Origin: CAVPDE01 sp963707125
GTDB taxonomy: Bacteria > Desulfobacterota > DSM-4660 > Desulfatiglandales > HGW-15
Assembly: GCA_963707125.1 (NCBI GenBank)
Contig: CAVPOU010000023.1
Span: 124,001-188,000, forward strand
Direction of reading: 5' to 3'
DNA: 64,000 bases
Shown here: one piece after another, positions 54,453-62,705 of the stretch
Position numbering within the stretch: position 1 is the first letter of the stretch
Layout of the letters: the number at the start of each line of letters is the position of its first letter
The notes under the pieces: model-generated
Seen by the model: only the letters and a program-made list of their open reading frames with translations
Told to the model about the DNA's origin: nothing
Databases searched by the model: none
Position numbers and translations under genes: made by a program

Positions 54453-55465
54453 GCAATCCACCTCTTCCCCGCTCTGATGGCAAACTGGCATTCCAGAACC
54501 GGGGGCATCTCAGCCCGGAGCCTGTCAAAGTCAATCTGCGGATAATCCTTCTTGCTCGCTCCGCCAGTCAGGTTGAAGCGAATCACCAGATCCTCGCTGA
54601 AGCGCCAGAACTGGCTCTGGATATTCTTTTCCGTTTCCTCCGTGCTTCGGCCCGCGGCCTCGATCTCCACGATTTCCATGTCCCAGGAGGGCAGAGGGAC
54701 AAATCGCGTTTCCACTCTGTCCTGAAGCACTTCCCCCTCCACGAACCCTTTTTCCTCGTCCATCTCGGCAAAGCTCATTCGCTGTGTTGAACCCGGATAG
54801 ACAAAACCAATCTGTGGTTTCAAAGGATGGGGGAGGGTCTGGTAACGATGGATGTGTCCTGCCGCAATGTAGGCGAAATCCGTGGGGACCGTGTCTCTGG
54901 CAACGGTATCCGGTCGCCCCAACCTGAAGATATAATCCCCGGGCCCCACCCTCGCTTCATCGAAAGTCTGATGGACGACCAGGATGTTCAAGTCACAACG
55001 GAGCTCTTCATACTCCGTGTCGTCCAGCGCCTTGAGAAAGGTTCGCTTGGAATTCTCCCGGATAAAAGGGAATCCGGCCACCCCGACCGAATATCCGTCG
55101 AGGTGAAGAAGCAAGGACTTGGGCCGGTCAAAAACGTAGATCCCCGGCAAGCCGTGAAAGAGGTCAAAAGGGAACTCGGAGCGTTCGTGATTCCCGGGAA
55201 TGATCACCACGGGGATGCCGGCCTGGGAAAGTCTTCTGAAAGGCTGAATGAGATCGTCCAGCCTCTCTCTTGGAATGTAGAACTTGTTGAAAAGATCTCC
55301 GCTGTGGATGAACAGATCCGCCTCATTCTCAAGAGCATGGTCTATGACCTTCAGGAAATTCCCGAGGATGGAGTCCGCTCTTCTTTGCCGCCCTCTGCTG
55401 TCCGACGCAGCGACCTTGAGCACTTCAAATCCAAGATGAGTGTCAGCGGTGTGAACGAACTTCAA
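54446..55465 (-). CDS. SbcD/Mre11-like metallophosphoesterase (DNA repair exonuclease)
   Basis: A 339-residue calcineurin-like phosphoesterase. Metal ligands are visible as D8 and H10 (HTADTHLG), D57 (HSGDLF), N92-H93 (IPGNHE), and later VVHQ and GHIH. The layout matches SbcD/Mre11 nucleases acting on DNA ends, but no SbcC/Rad50 partner is adjacent. The likely start is TTG at 55465 because homology begins there and GGGAAGGG lies just upstream. It overlaps the 3' end of the upstream OYE remnant by 23 bp, so the two are translationally linked. Confidence 0.8.
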   Translation of the reverse strand: MKFVHTADTHLGFEVLKVAASDSRGRQRRADSILGNFLKVIDHALENEADLFIHSGDLFNKFYIPRERLDDLIQPFRRLSQAGIPVVIIPGNHERSEFPFDLFHGLPGIYVFDRPKSLLLHLDGYSVGVAGFPFIRENSKRTFLKALDDTEYEELRCDLNILVVHQTFDEARVGPGDYIFRLGRPDTVARDTVPTDFAYIAAGHIHRYQTLPHPLKPQIGFVYPGSTQRMSFAEMDEEKGFVEGEVLQDRVETRFVPLPSWDMEIVEIEAAGRSTEETEKNIQSQFWRFSEDLVIRFNLTGGASKKDYPQIDFDRLRAEMPPVLECQFAIRAGKRWIAK

Positions 55466-55997
55466 AGGACCCTTCCCCTTTCTTCCACTGTGCACAATAC
55501 ACTTTCTGAAAGGCTTCGTCAGCTTCTTTGCACTTGTTGCAGTAGACGCACCGCAGGATTTCCGCTTCCCGCCCTTCCACGGTTTTCCTGGGCCAGTAGG
55601 GATCGCACAGGGTCGGTCTCGCAATCGCCACAAGGTCCGCTTCACTGTTTTCCAGAGCGCTTTCCGCAACCCCGGCATTGGGGATTCTCCCTGCAGTCAC
55701 GATGGGCGTTTGGTGTCCTGCATGTCTCAAGGTCTCCCTAATGTCCGCAGCCAGGTACACGTTGACTTTCTCCGGCATCCAAAGAGGGGGCATGGCCCTG
55801 TGCCCGCTGTATCCCGTTTTCATGAAATGGATGATCTGGGGGGCAATCCTGGCATCCGATTCTCCATGCACACGGTCCGTCAACTCCTCCGTAATCTCCC
55901 CTGCTTCCGTAGCCAGACGGGTGACAAGCGCCGGCATCACGATCCGGTTCTTGAGAGTCCGCTTACCGTTGAGGTTATAAGGCTCAAAAAGTGTCAT
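55443..55997 (-). pseudogene. Old-yellow-enzyme family oxidoreductase with large internal deletion
   Basis: A 184-residue frame. Residues 1-42 (MTLFEPYNLNGKRTLKNRIV) match the N-terminus of NADH:flavin oxidoreductases. From about residue 52 (HFMKTGYSGHRAMPPLWMPE) the sequence matches the second half of the barrel, through GRIP and ADLVAIARPTL-CDP, with a cysteine-rich end (CVYCNKC). About 150-170 central residues are missing without a frame change, so most of the FMN-binding barrel is gone. It is either a clean in-frame deletion or an assembly collapse. It cannot fold as a normal TIM barrel. Confidence 0.72.
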
Positions 55998-56044
55998 GGA
56001 CTCTCCAGCTACCCTGTCTAATATTCACTGAGGAATGCTCTCGG

Positions 56045-56182
56045 AAGTCATTCCCGCGAAGGCGGGAATCCAGGTTTTCAGAAGCCCCTGGACTCCCGCC
56101 TTCGCGGGAGTGACGCTTCTCTCTTTTGTACCTAATTCTCTCTCCTGTTTGCTTGTCACTCGTCACTCGTCTCTTGTCACTG
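56045..56182. repeat. CATTCCCGCGAAGGCGGGAATCC palindrome pair and TCACTCGTCAC words
   Basis: GTCATTCCCGCGAAGGCGGG near 56048 and ACTCCCGCCTTCGCGGGAGT near 56093 are the inner module of element D without its outer arms. CTTGTCACTCGTCACTCGTC follows, the word family of 24001-24061. Confidence 0.7.
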
Positions 56183-56240
56183 TGTTGCCTCCAACCTCCT
56201 CCCTCACGCCTATCGCGGCGCGCCGTAGTGTGGCCGGCCA

Positions 56241-58271
56241 TTATTTGACTTCACACGCCCCGTGAATCTGATCGCACGTCTCTGCAAAGAGTTTCCCGAT
56301 CCAGTCCCTCATTTTCACAGCAGGAACGCCCCGCTCCTTTTCCTCCATGCGGAGGTGAAAGAGCTTTACCGTGGTCAGGAAGGCTGCGTGGCTCCACGTG
56401 AGGGGAGACACGGAGAGGGGCTCACCGGTGTGCGGATGAACCTGCTCAGGCAAAACTCCTGAAGGCAGCGCGTGTTTCTCCACCCACCGCAGGAGCTTCA
56501 ACCCCTCTTCTGTTTTACCCTTTTCAATAAAATAGTCCGCCAGCCAGAGGGTAGAAATGAACCAGGGATTTCCCGGTACATGGTCTCCGGAGCGGTAGTA
56601 AGTGTCGTTCTCGTATCGCGCCATACCGCCTGTTTCCGTTGAGACCCAAAGCTTTTGCTCGAGGGCTTCCATCGTGGCTTCCATGCGCGGATCATCCACC
56701 GTGTACAGCCCAAAGGCGAAAAGTCCCCAGAGGCTTGAATCGCACGTCCCGTCGACCTGGAGTTCTCCGTCGTCATTGCGAAAAAGCATGCGGCAGAACC
56801 GGCCCAGTTCAGGCCTCCAGAGGTGCCTGGAGGCCGCGTCCCGGATCTCGGATGCGGCTTGCTGGTAGACCCTGGCCCTCTCTTCCTCTCCAAACACAGT
56901 GCAGAAGACAGAGGCTGCAGCCAGGCCTCCGAACACGGCCGCAACCGTGAAGCTGGAGATCCCTCGCCTTTCCTCCCACAGATCGTAGGAGGGGCCGGGC
57001 AGGCCGGTTCCCAAATCCCGGTAGCGGACCATGAAGCTTGCAGCTTTTTTGATCAGAGATTTGTAAAAGGGTTTCACGAATTCAACGTCCCGGTACAGGA
57101 CAAAGTGGTGCCACAGGGCCCAGATGACGAGCGCCGTCTCATCCTCTTGAATCGGAAGTTGAGCAATCTTGCCGTCAAACCAGGGATGCCAGGACGAGGC
57201 CAGGGTGCCGTCAGGATTGTATTTGTGAAGCAGGTAGCCCTCTCCTTCCATCACCCTTGCAGCAAAATCATAAAACCGCTGCGCCGGCATCGGGTAACCG
57301 GCCAGATCCAACGCATAAGCTGTCAGAGCCCCGTCACGGGGCCAGACGTAGGAGTAGGTGTCCCGGTTGAACTGGATCACATCCGAGTCGTTAGCCGCCA
57401 GGATCCCGCCCTGCCAGTCGAGCTGAGTGCTCAGGACCAGGAGGCTGCGGCGGTAGAGCTTCTGAATCCCAGGGGGAACATGGGAATCGGGCGCGGATTC
57501 CTTGCGCGCCCAGAGTCTCCAGTAGTCTCCGGTGCGCTTGATGAGCACTGCGGGATGCTTGTGTCGAACCAGAGCATTAATGCGGCGCACTTCCGCCCAA
57601 CTCTCCCCTGCGCAAATCCAGTAGCACGCTTTGCCGCTCCCGTGACCCTCCAGATCGAGTGCGAGGGAGAGGACCGAGTCCACGGACCCTTGGGCAATCG
57701 TGTTTCCCGAGAGGGTTCCATCTTCCGCATCCTTGTAAGTTCCCTCTCGCCCACCCACCTTCTTGAGGCCTACGGCGAACTGAGAGATATCCTCTGATTG
57801 TTCGGTCAGGCCGCTGATCAGGAAATACCTGGACCCCTTGTAGTGGACGATTCCTTTTGCCTCCGGGTCATAGGCCGCTGTGTCTCCCACGCTGTTCCCG
57901 GAAATGTCAAAATCGTGGCTGAAAAAAAGCTCGATTCTTCTCTTCTCACGGTGAAAATTTTCTACCGCCACTTCGCGAAGAAAGACGTTCTCGTGGAAAT
58001 CGACGGCATCCCTGCAAGTCAAGAGCAGGCCGAGATCCTGATGATAGAGACTCACATTCGTAACGAGCGTGCCTTCTTCATAAGTCAGTTCCTTTTTCCA
58101 TTCATCTCCAACCCAGGAAAACCGGTCGCCCACGGAGACTCCCAAGCGAAACACATTGCCGCTCACATGGTTTTCCTGCCCCACATGCGGGAAATACAGA
58201 TCCCGGATTCGGTAGTTCTTGTCAAAACACACCAGCAGCTTTCCGTTTCCAACAGGAATATCTCTGGGCAT
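56241..58271 (-). CDS. Glycoside hydrolase family 15 (glucoamylase-like)
   Basis: A 676-residue cytoplasmic glycosidase: an N-terminal beta-sandwich (about 1-260) and an (alpha/alpha)6 barrel. YVWPRDGALTAYAL, YDLWEERRGISSFTVA with the probable general-acid glutamate, and GVLPEQVHP with the probable base are clear. The family removes glucose from the ends of starch, glycogen or maltodextrin. No signal peptide is seen, so it may act on internal glycogen. It stands alone on the minus strand. Start after AAAGGGGTGA. Trehalase activity, also known in this family, is possible. Confidence 0.88.
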   Translation of the reverse strand: MPRDIPVGNGKLLVCFDKNYRIRDLYFPHVGQENHVSGNVFRLGVSVGDRFSWVGDEWKKELTYEEGTLVTNVSLYHQDLGLLLTCRDAVDFHENVFLREVAVENFHREKRRIELFFSHDFDISGNSVGDTAAYDPEAKGIVHYKGSRYFLISGLTEQSEDISQFAVGLKKVGGREGTYKDAEDGTLSGNTIAQGSVDSVLSLALDLEGHGSGKACYWICAGESWAEVRRINALVRHKHPAVLIKRTGDYWRLWARKESAPDSHVPPGIQKLYRRSLLVLSTQLDWQGGILAANDSDVIQFNRDTYSYVWPRDGALTAYALDLAGYPMPAQRFYDFAARVMEGEGYLLHKYNPDGTLASSWHPWFDGKIAQLPIQEDETALVIWALWHHFVLYRDVEFVKPFYKSLIKKAASFMVRYRDLGTGLPGPSYDLWEERRGISSFTVAAVFGGLAAASVFCTVFGEEERARVYQQAASEIRDAASRHLWRPELGRFCRMLFRNDDGELQVDGTCDSSLWGLFAFGLYTVDDPRMEATMEALEQKLWVSTETGGMARYENDTYYRSGDHVPGNPWFISTLWLADYFIEKGKTEEGLKLLRWVEKHALPSGVLPEQVHPHTGEPLSVSPLTWSHAAFLTTVKLFHLRMEEKERGVPAVKMRDWIGKLFAETCDQIHGACEVK

Positions 58272-58574
58272 GCGCGATCACCCCTTTCGTTTTTCCAATC
58301 AATAAGCCCGAGGTCCCGTCTTGAAGGGACGGCTCAGAGCCACTGTCTTCCCTCCCCGGGTGCCCGCCCTCCGCAGCCCAACCCCAGGCCGACGGAGGAT
58401 GAATGAAGGGTGAGGGCGGGGGAACTCATCCAACTGAACCTTTGATGGACAGGTTTTGAGACCCAGGGTCAGAGTTGGTGCATCATATCATTAGTTAAGC
58501 TCAAATGAAAATTTCCCATAGGCAAAAACCATCGGCCAACATTGGAAACAGTGTCCCTTCCCACTGAAAACGGG
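58272..58574. other. Intergenic region between divergent GH15 and brnT genes
   Basis: About 300 bp without a recognisable gene or repeat family member. GTCCCGTCTTGAAGGGACGG forms one small stem-loop near 58315. Confidence 0.4.
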
Positions 58575-58612
58575 TTGACAGCCCATGGAAGGAATGTCAT
58601 ACTATGTATGAC
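58575..58612 (+). promoter_or_regulatory. brnTA promoter with palindromic operator
   Basis: TTGACA (58575-58580), 17 nt, CATACT (58598-58603). The perfect palindrome GTCATAC-TAT-GTATGAC (58596-58612) covers the -10 box. Ribbon-helix-helix antitoxins repress their own promoters at such sites. The ATG at 58608 lies inside it, which favours the later TTG start for the toxin. Confidence 0.65.
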
Positions 58613-58628
58613 TTCGTCTGGAGGCTCA

Positions 58629-58901
58629 TTGCGGATAAAAGAGTTCGAGTGGGATGAAGGGAATGCAATTCACTTGCAGCTTCGACATGGGATTGAACCA
58701 GAAGAAGCGGAGGAAACTTTTGCCTACAACCCCATTTTTCGTCGAACAAAGAAGGGGCATTATGCAGTGTTTGGCCAAACGAGTGCAGGAAGGTATCTAA
58801 CCATTGTTTTTGAGCTGAAAGTCGGCGGGATTGCTCGGCCGATTACAGGCTGGGATATGAAGCGCGATGAAATTCGATATTTTAAAAGACACATAAGGTA
58901 A
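58629..58901 (+). CDS. brnT: BrnT-family toxin
   Basis: A 90-residue RelE-fold ribonuclease toxin of the BrnT type. RIKEFEWDEGNAIHLQLRHGI at the start, EEAEETF, the YAVFGQTSAGRYLTIVFE core and the end MKRDEIRYFKRH are characteristic. BrnT cuts mRNA and stops growth until neutralised by its antitoxin. The TTG at 58629 has GGAGG four bases upstream; an ATG at 58608 lies within the operator. The toxin gene comes first and the antitoxin follows after 6 bp, the usual BrnTA order. Confidence 0.85.
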   Translation: MRIKEFEWDEGNAIHLQLRHGIEPEEAEETFAYNPIFRRTKKGHYAVFGQTSAGRYLTIVFELKVGGIARPITGWDMKRDEIRYFKRHIR

Positions 58902-58907
58902 ATAACG

Positions 58908-59192
58908 ATGGGAAAGAAGCTTCAGAAAAAGGATTGGGCAGAGTATTATGACGAGAAGGACATCCTCGATGAGCTTGTGACGGAATCCATTGAGTTCAGC
59001 TTAGACGAAGTGCTCTTGAAAGAGATTCTTTCCAAAGACCGGAAAAGAAAGCTCCAGAATGTGACCATTAAAATCGACCCTCTTCACCTCAGAGCCATTC
59101 GTAAACTTGCCACTGCCAAATCAATACCCTATCAAACACTGGTCCGCCATTGGCTATCAGAACAGATCAAGAAGGAATTGAATCTCGTCTAG
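58908..59192 (+). CDS. BrnA/CopG-like ribbon-helix-helix antitoxin
   Basis: A 94-residue partner of the BrnT toxin. An acidic N-terminal half (about 1-45) would wrap the toxin. The C-terminal VTIKIDPLHLRAIRKLATAK...LVRHWLSEQI is a ribbon-helix-helix DNA-binding motif of the CopG antitoxin family. It would neutralise BrnT and repress the operon at the palindrome at 58596-58612. Confidence 0.82.
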   Translation: MGKKLQKKDWAEYYDEKDILDELVTESIEFSLDEVLLKEILSKDRKRKLQNVTIKIDPLHLRAIRKLATAKSIPYQTLVRHWLSEQIKKELNLV

Positions 59193-59248
59193 ACCCTGGA
59201 CATACCCATTCGGACAGGCCACCCAGAAGTTTACCTCAAGCCTTTCTT

Positions 59249-59350
59249 GGTGGCGGACAAACGATTTGAGTTTGTCCGTGCTGCCCCAAAGTTTGTCTGA
59301 AATCTGTCTCGTCGCCACGGACAAGCGGACTGAGCTTGTCCGTGCCACGG
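59249..59350. repeat. TGCCACGGACAA palindromes, copies 1 and 2
   Basis: GGCGGACAAACGATTTGAGT (59252) with TTTGTCCGTGCTGCC, and CGCCACGGACAAGCGGACTG (59313) with CTTGTCCGTGCCACGG. Each is an about 37-bp palindrome. They lie between brnA and the convergent flavoprotein gene, which begins its 3' end 10 bp beyond copy 2. Further copies are at 60146-60429 and 62400-62574. Confidence 0.8.
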
Positions 59351-59359
59351 TGCCGCCTG

Positions 59360-60088
59360 CTATTTCTTTTCCTCCAACTCGTCAAGATACTGTCGGCATA
59401 TCTTGTTGGACGTCGTCATGAAACGATCAAGAGGCGTGATCTCACGGCTTACTACCTTCAGGGTCTCCGGAGACATCTTTCCCTCTTGAGCCAGCTGCAG
59501 GCCCGCCTCCTCGACCGCCTCCAGGATGTCCTTAACGGGTCTGTTCAGTTCCAGCAGCCCCCTGAACGTCTCCCCGCAGGGACGAAGAAGAGCGCCCGCG
59601 AATTCTCTTCCAATGGTCCTGCAAAAGGCTTTCATGTGCGCGAGAAGGGGATCGAAATTGTCCGGTTCCCAGAAGCCGCAGTTTGAGACAAGCACGACCT
59701 TACCGGCCTTTGTTCCTTCCCGCCGCGAATGGGCGCAGTGACCGTTGCGAAGCTCTACAAAGGGAAGGATGAGAGGGACCAGCCGGTCCATCAGGTTTTT
59801 CATGGTGCCGCTGACCCCGTCAAAATAGACGGGCGTCCCGAAAACCCAGACATCCGCTTCCCGGAGTTTCGGATAAAGGCTCTGCATGTCGTCCTTGTGA
59901 ATGCAGGTGCCCGGCTTTTGAAACCAGCAGTGAAGATCGCCTGAACAGGGCCTGATCTTGAGCTTCCGGGTGTAGAAAAGCTCCACCTGTGCACCCCCAC
60001 TCTCCAACCCTTTAAGGAAAGGGTTGAGAATCAGCGACGTGTTGGCTTTTTCAGCTTTTGGGCTGCAATTGAAGGCGATGGCTTTCAT
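59360..60088 (-). CDS. NADPH-dependent FMN reductase family protein
   Basis: A 242-residue flavodoxin-fold protein. The N-terminal NCSPKAEKANT and GTPVYFDGVSGTMKNLMDR segments bind FMN. Three cysteines (CSGDLHCWFQKPGTC) mark the place where iron-sulfur flavoproteins hold a cluster, though the spacing is looser. It is a cytoplasmic oxidoreductase of unknown partner, distantly related to 29537. The selenoprotein gene lies upstream on the same strand behind the palindrome array. Confidence 0.8.
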   Translation of the reverse strand: MKAIAFNCSPKAEKANTSLILNPFLKGLESGGAQVELFYTRKLKIRPCSGDLHCWFQKPGTCIHKDDMQSLYPKLREADVWVFGTPVYFDGVSGTMKNLMDRLVPLILPFVELRNGHCAHSRREGTKAGKVVLVSNCGFWEPDNFDPLLAHMKAFCRTIGREFAGALLRPCGETFRGLLELNRPVKDILEAVEEAGLQLAQEGKMSPETLKVVSREITPLDRFMTTSNKICRQYLDELEEKK

Positions 60089-60145
60089 GTTTTATTCCTT
60101 GATAGTCTTGTATGAAAACCCCTACCATGATTAGGGCATTCCTTC

Positions 60146-60429
60146 GTGGCACGGACAAGCGAAATGAGCTTGGCCGTGCCGCCCGCAACTCCGTAGCCCC
60201 TCCCTTGGTGCCACGGACAAACGATGTGAGTTTGTCCGTGCCACCGACAAGTCCCTAGTCCCTCTTCGTGCCACGGACAAGCGAAATGAGCTTGTCCGTG
60301 CCACCCACAACTCCTTAGCCCCTCCCTTGGTGCCACGGACAAACGATGTGAGTTTGTCCGTGCCACCGACAAGTCCCTAGTCCCAATCTTCCTGCCACGG
60401 ACAAACGATGTGAGTTTGTCCGTGCCACC
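60146..60429. repeat. Tandem array of five TGCCACGGACAA palindromes, 61-bp period
   Basis: Palindromes start at 60146, 60207, 60268, 60329 and 60391. Inner halves alternate between type A (AAGCGAAATGAGCTT) and type B (AAACGATGTGAGTTT) as A-B-A-B-B. The 22-24 nt spacers also alternate between an ACTCC-TAGCCCCTCCCTT form and a GACAAGTCCCTAGTCCC form, so the real unit is a 122-bp dimer repeated. Each palindrome could fold into a long stem. Spacers are related to each other, which rules out CRISPR. Confidence 0.85.
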
Positions 60430-60430
60430 A

Positions 60431-61000
60431 TCAAAGCAGCCTGTAGGGATAAGCCCTTTTTGTCCACTCGCTGTCGCGATACTCCGCTGCCAGTTTCTCG
60501 TATGCCTCCTTGAGAGGTTTGGGGGTGTGTGTGCTCTTGTATCCGCATACGCCTCTCAGGAAAATGGCCTCAGGTGCTGCCCCGCTCTTTGGATAATCCT
60601 TTAGCAGCGCTTCCAGGCTTACCAAGGCCTTCGCAAAATCCTCATGGTTGAAATCAATCTTTGCTTTACCCAGCAAAAGAGAAGGGATGAGTTCTTCCGG
60701 GGGCAGGAAACCCACGGTCCTGTGGTGTTCCTTTCCTTCCGTGTCCAGGGTCACCAGGGCAGGGGTCCATTTAACCTGGAACTGCTCGGCCAGAGGTTTG
60801 TGATCATGCGGAAGTCTGACGGGAATTAGATTTTGCTTGATAAAGGCAATCACCTTTGCGTCGGGGAACGTAACTGCTCCCATCTGCTGGCAACCGATTC
60901 AGCCGGGGTTGAAGAAATCCATAAGCACGGGTTTCTTTTCCGTCTTGGCTCTTGATAAAGATTTATTTAACTCGCTTTCCCACTGAATGGCATCTCCCAT
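60431..61000 (-). CDS. Thioredoxin-fold selenoprotein with UXXC motif
   Basis: A 189-residue protein if the in-frame TGA at 60899-60901 is read as selenocysteine. The first part (MGDAIQWESELNKSLSRAKT then KKPVLMDFFNPG) is the beta-alpha-beta start of a thioredoxin fold. The TGA falls exactly where the first active-site cysteine belongs. Downstream reads IGCQQM, so the site is U34-I-G-C37. The same frame continues with AVTFPDAKVIAFIKQN, the cis-proline region KWTPALVTLD, and a helical TPR-like end finishing KRAYPYRLL. A stem-loop of SECIS type can be drawn just after the TGA. It would be a thiol-disulfide or peroxide-reducing enzyme. The start ATG at 61000 follows AAAGGAG. No selA, selB, selC or selD gene is in the window. 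Confidence 0.85.
60862..60901 (-). promoter_or_regulatory. Candidate bacterial SECIS element
   Basis: Starting at the UGA, GGUUGC (4-9 nt after it) can pair with GCAGUU (22-27 nt after it), using two or three G-U pairs, around a 12-nt loop with GGG at 18-20 nt. That places loop guanines within the window expected for SelB recognition. The stem was drawn by eye and not by energy calculation. Confidence 0.45.
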
Positions 61001-61126
61001 GGCTTGTCTCCTTTCTGGAAAAATGGTTGATTGGTTGTTTTCCAGTAATCCCTCACCTACTGGTTTTTGAAATTGCTTTTCAAGTCCGTTCTGGACAATG
61101 ATGCTTGCTACTTTAGGATATTCTCG

Positions 61127-62395
61127 ATGCAAACTGAAGCGAAATCAGAACCTCTTGATCCTCATCGCTGGGTTGTGTTCGGCGTCATTTGTTCGATCTA
61201 CATCCTCGTCTATTTCCACCGCGTCTCCACTTCCGTAATCGCCACAGATCTGCTCGCTGCTTTTCAGACCAGCGCGACCGCGCTCGGGTTTATGTCCTCC
61301 ATGTACTTCTATCTTTACGCCTTTGAACAACCCTTGGTCGGCTATCTCTCCGACCGCTTGGGCCCGCGGCGGGTCGTGGTCTTGTGGTCACTTATTGCAG
61401 CCCTGGGCTGTGTGGTATTTGGTTTGGCCCCTTCCGTGGGATGGGCTGCAATAGGCCGAGGGCTCATTGGGTTTGGCGTAGGCGGGGTTTATGTTCCGGG
61501 CCTTAAAGCAATCTCTCAGTGGTTCTCACGAAAGGATCTCGGCACCATGACAGGGATGCTGATCGGCTCCGGGAACCTGGGCGCTATTGTGGCCACCACG
61601 CCCCTTGCCTGGATGGCCGCCACATGGGGCTGGAGGTCCAGTTTCTTTGTGATCGGTGCATTGACCTTGGTCCTGGCTTTTCTTAGTTTCTTTTTCGTCC
61701 GGGATTATGTGGACAGAGAAGCTCCTCCCTCCAAGAAAACTGCCGGTGAAAAGCCTTTAAAGGCTTCGGCGCTTCATATTATCACCTCCTCCTGGTTCTG
61801 GCTGGTGGCCGCCCTTTTCTTCGGAGTATTTGGCGGGACTGTTTCTCTCCAGGGCCTCTGGGCAACCCCCTTTCTGATGTCGCTGTTCAACCTGGACCGT
61901 GATTACGCGAGCCTGATCAATATGGCTCTCCCGATCGGGTACATGCTCGGAGCGCCCTTCTTTGGCAGGCTTGGCGACCGCGTATTCGGCAACAGAGCCC
62001 ACTTGCTTATTTTCCTTTTCGCCCTCCTCACCTGTGCATGGTTCGCTCTTACGTTCCTTCCGCATCAACTGGGATTGGGAGGCGTTATGGTCCTCTACGC
62101 TGTTGTCGGTGGTCTTGCAGGTGGGCTCGGTACCACGCTCTGGGCAACGGCTCAGGCAAAGACCCCGTCTGCCATCATGGGCCTCATGTCCGGCCTCATG
62201 AACCCCTTCCCCTTGCTCGGAATGGCTGTCATGCAAGGGGTGACAGGGGCGATTGTCGACCATGCAGGCAAGGTGGGCGACGTTTATGCGCCCGAGGGTT
62301 ACAGAAACGCGTTTCTTGTTCTCCTTCTCATTGCCGCCGCTTGTTTTGTTCTGTGTGTCGTGTTTAGAAAACGTCTTTCCACGACGAAGCAGTAG
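61127..62395 (+). CDS. MFS transporter
   Basis: A 422-residue, 12-helix major facilitator protein. The loop 2-3 motif reads GYLSDRLGPRRVV and the repeat at loop 8-9 reads GRLGDRVFGNR. The two halves are joined by a polar loop near residue 205. It is close to the anion:cation symporter and oxalate/formate-type sugar-acid permeases in general look, so uptake of an organic anion is plausible, but the substrate cannot be assigned. The gene is divergent from the selenoprotein gene (126-bp gap). AGGATA precedes the ATG at 61127. Confidence 0.87.
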   Translation: MQTEAKSEPLDPHRWVVFGVICSIYILVYFHRVSTSVIATDLLAAFQTSATALGFMSSMYFYLYAFEQPLVGYLSDRLGPRRVVVLWSLIAALGCVVFGLAPSVGWAAIGRGLIGFGVGGVYVPGLKAISQWFSRKDLGTMTGMLIGSGNLGAIVATTPLAWMAATWGWRSSFFVIGALTLVLAFLSFFFVRDYVDREAPPSKKTAGEKPLKASALHIITSSWFWLVAALFFGVFGGTVSLQGLWATPFLMSLFNLDRDYASLINMALPIGYMLGAPFFGRLGDRVFGNRAHLLIFLFALLTCAWFALTFLPHQLGLGGVMVLYAVVGGLAGGLGTTLWATAQAKTPSAIMGLMSGLMNPFPLLGMAVMQGVTGAIVDHAGKVGDVYAPEGYRNAFLVLLLIAAACFVLCVVFRKRLSTTKQ

Positions 62396-62399
62396 TCCA

Positions 62400-62574
62400 G
62401 GTGCCACGGACAAGCGGTTTGGGCTTGTCCGTGCTGCCCGGAACTTCACAACCTGTGCCTTCTTCCCACGGACAAACAAATTCAGTTTGTCCGTGCCACC
62501 CGAACGTTTTCTCACACGTGATTTGGTGGCACGGACAAACATCCGACAGAGGCGGAAAAAAGTTTGTCCGTGGC
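62400..62574. repeat. TGCCACGGACAA palindromes, copies 8 to 10
   Basis: Starts at about 62400, 62464 and 62525, again with 61-64 bp spacing. Copy 10 has a longer loop (CATCCGACAGAGGCGGAAAA). They follow the MFS stop directly. Confidence 0.8.
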
Positions 62575-62594
62575 GTTCTTTTGGCCGGCGACCT

Positions 62595-62623
62595 TTGACA
62601 TTTGATCATTGAGAGCTTATTTT
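62595..62623 (+). promoter_or_regulatory. Probable promoter of the DUF362 gene
   Basis: TTGACA (62595-62600), 17 nt, TATTTT (62618-62623), 83 bp before the start codon. Confidence 0.5.
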
Positions 62624-62705
62624 TCATAATACATTGTGGTAGTCTCCAGAAAGCCCAAGCTCCACCCCTGGAGACATTCCAAGCCATTGTGAGAAAGGAT
62701 TGACC

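Noticed and set aside
56823..57797. Plus-strand frame of 324 codons opposite the GH15 gene
   Set aside because: No domain features and fully inside a well-supported GH15 gene.
60146..60429. CRISPR-like array (regular about 37-bp repeats with 22-24 bp spacers)
   Set aside because: Repeats are near-perfect palindromes, the spacers resemble each other and alternate, and there are no cas genes.
60899..61132. Separate 77-residue gene ending at the TGA, and another starting at 60883
   Set aside because: Both lie in one frame and together make a single thioredoxin fold; the TGA falls on the active-site Cys position, so one selenoprotein gene explains both.
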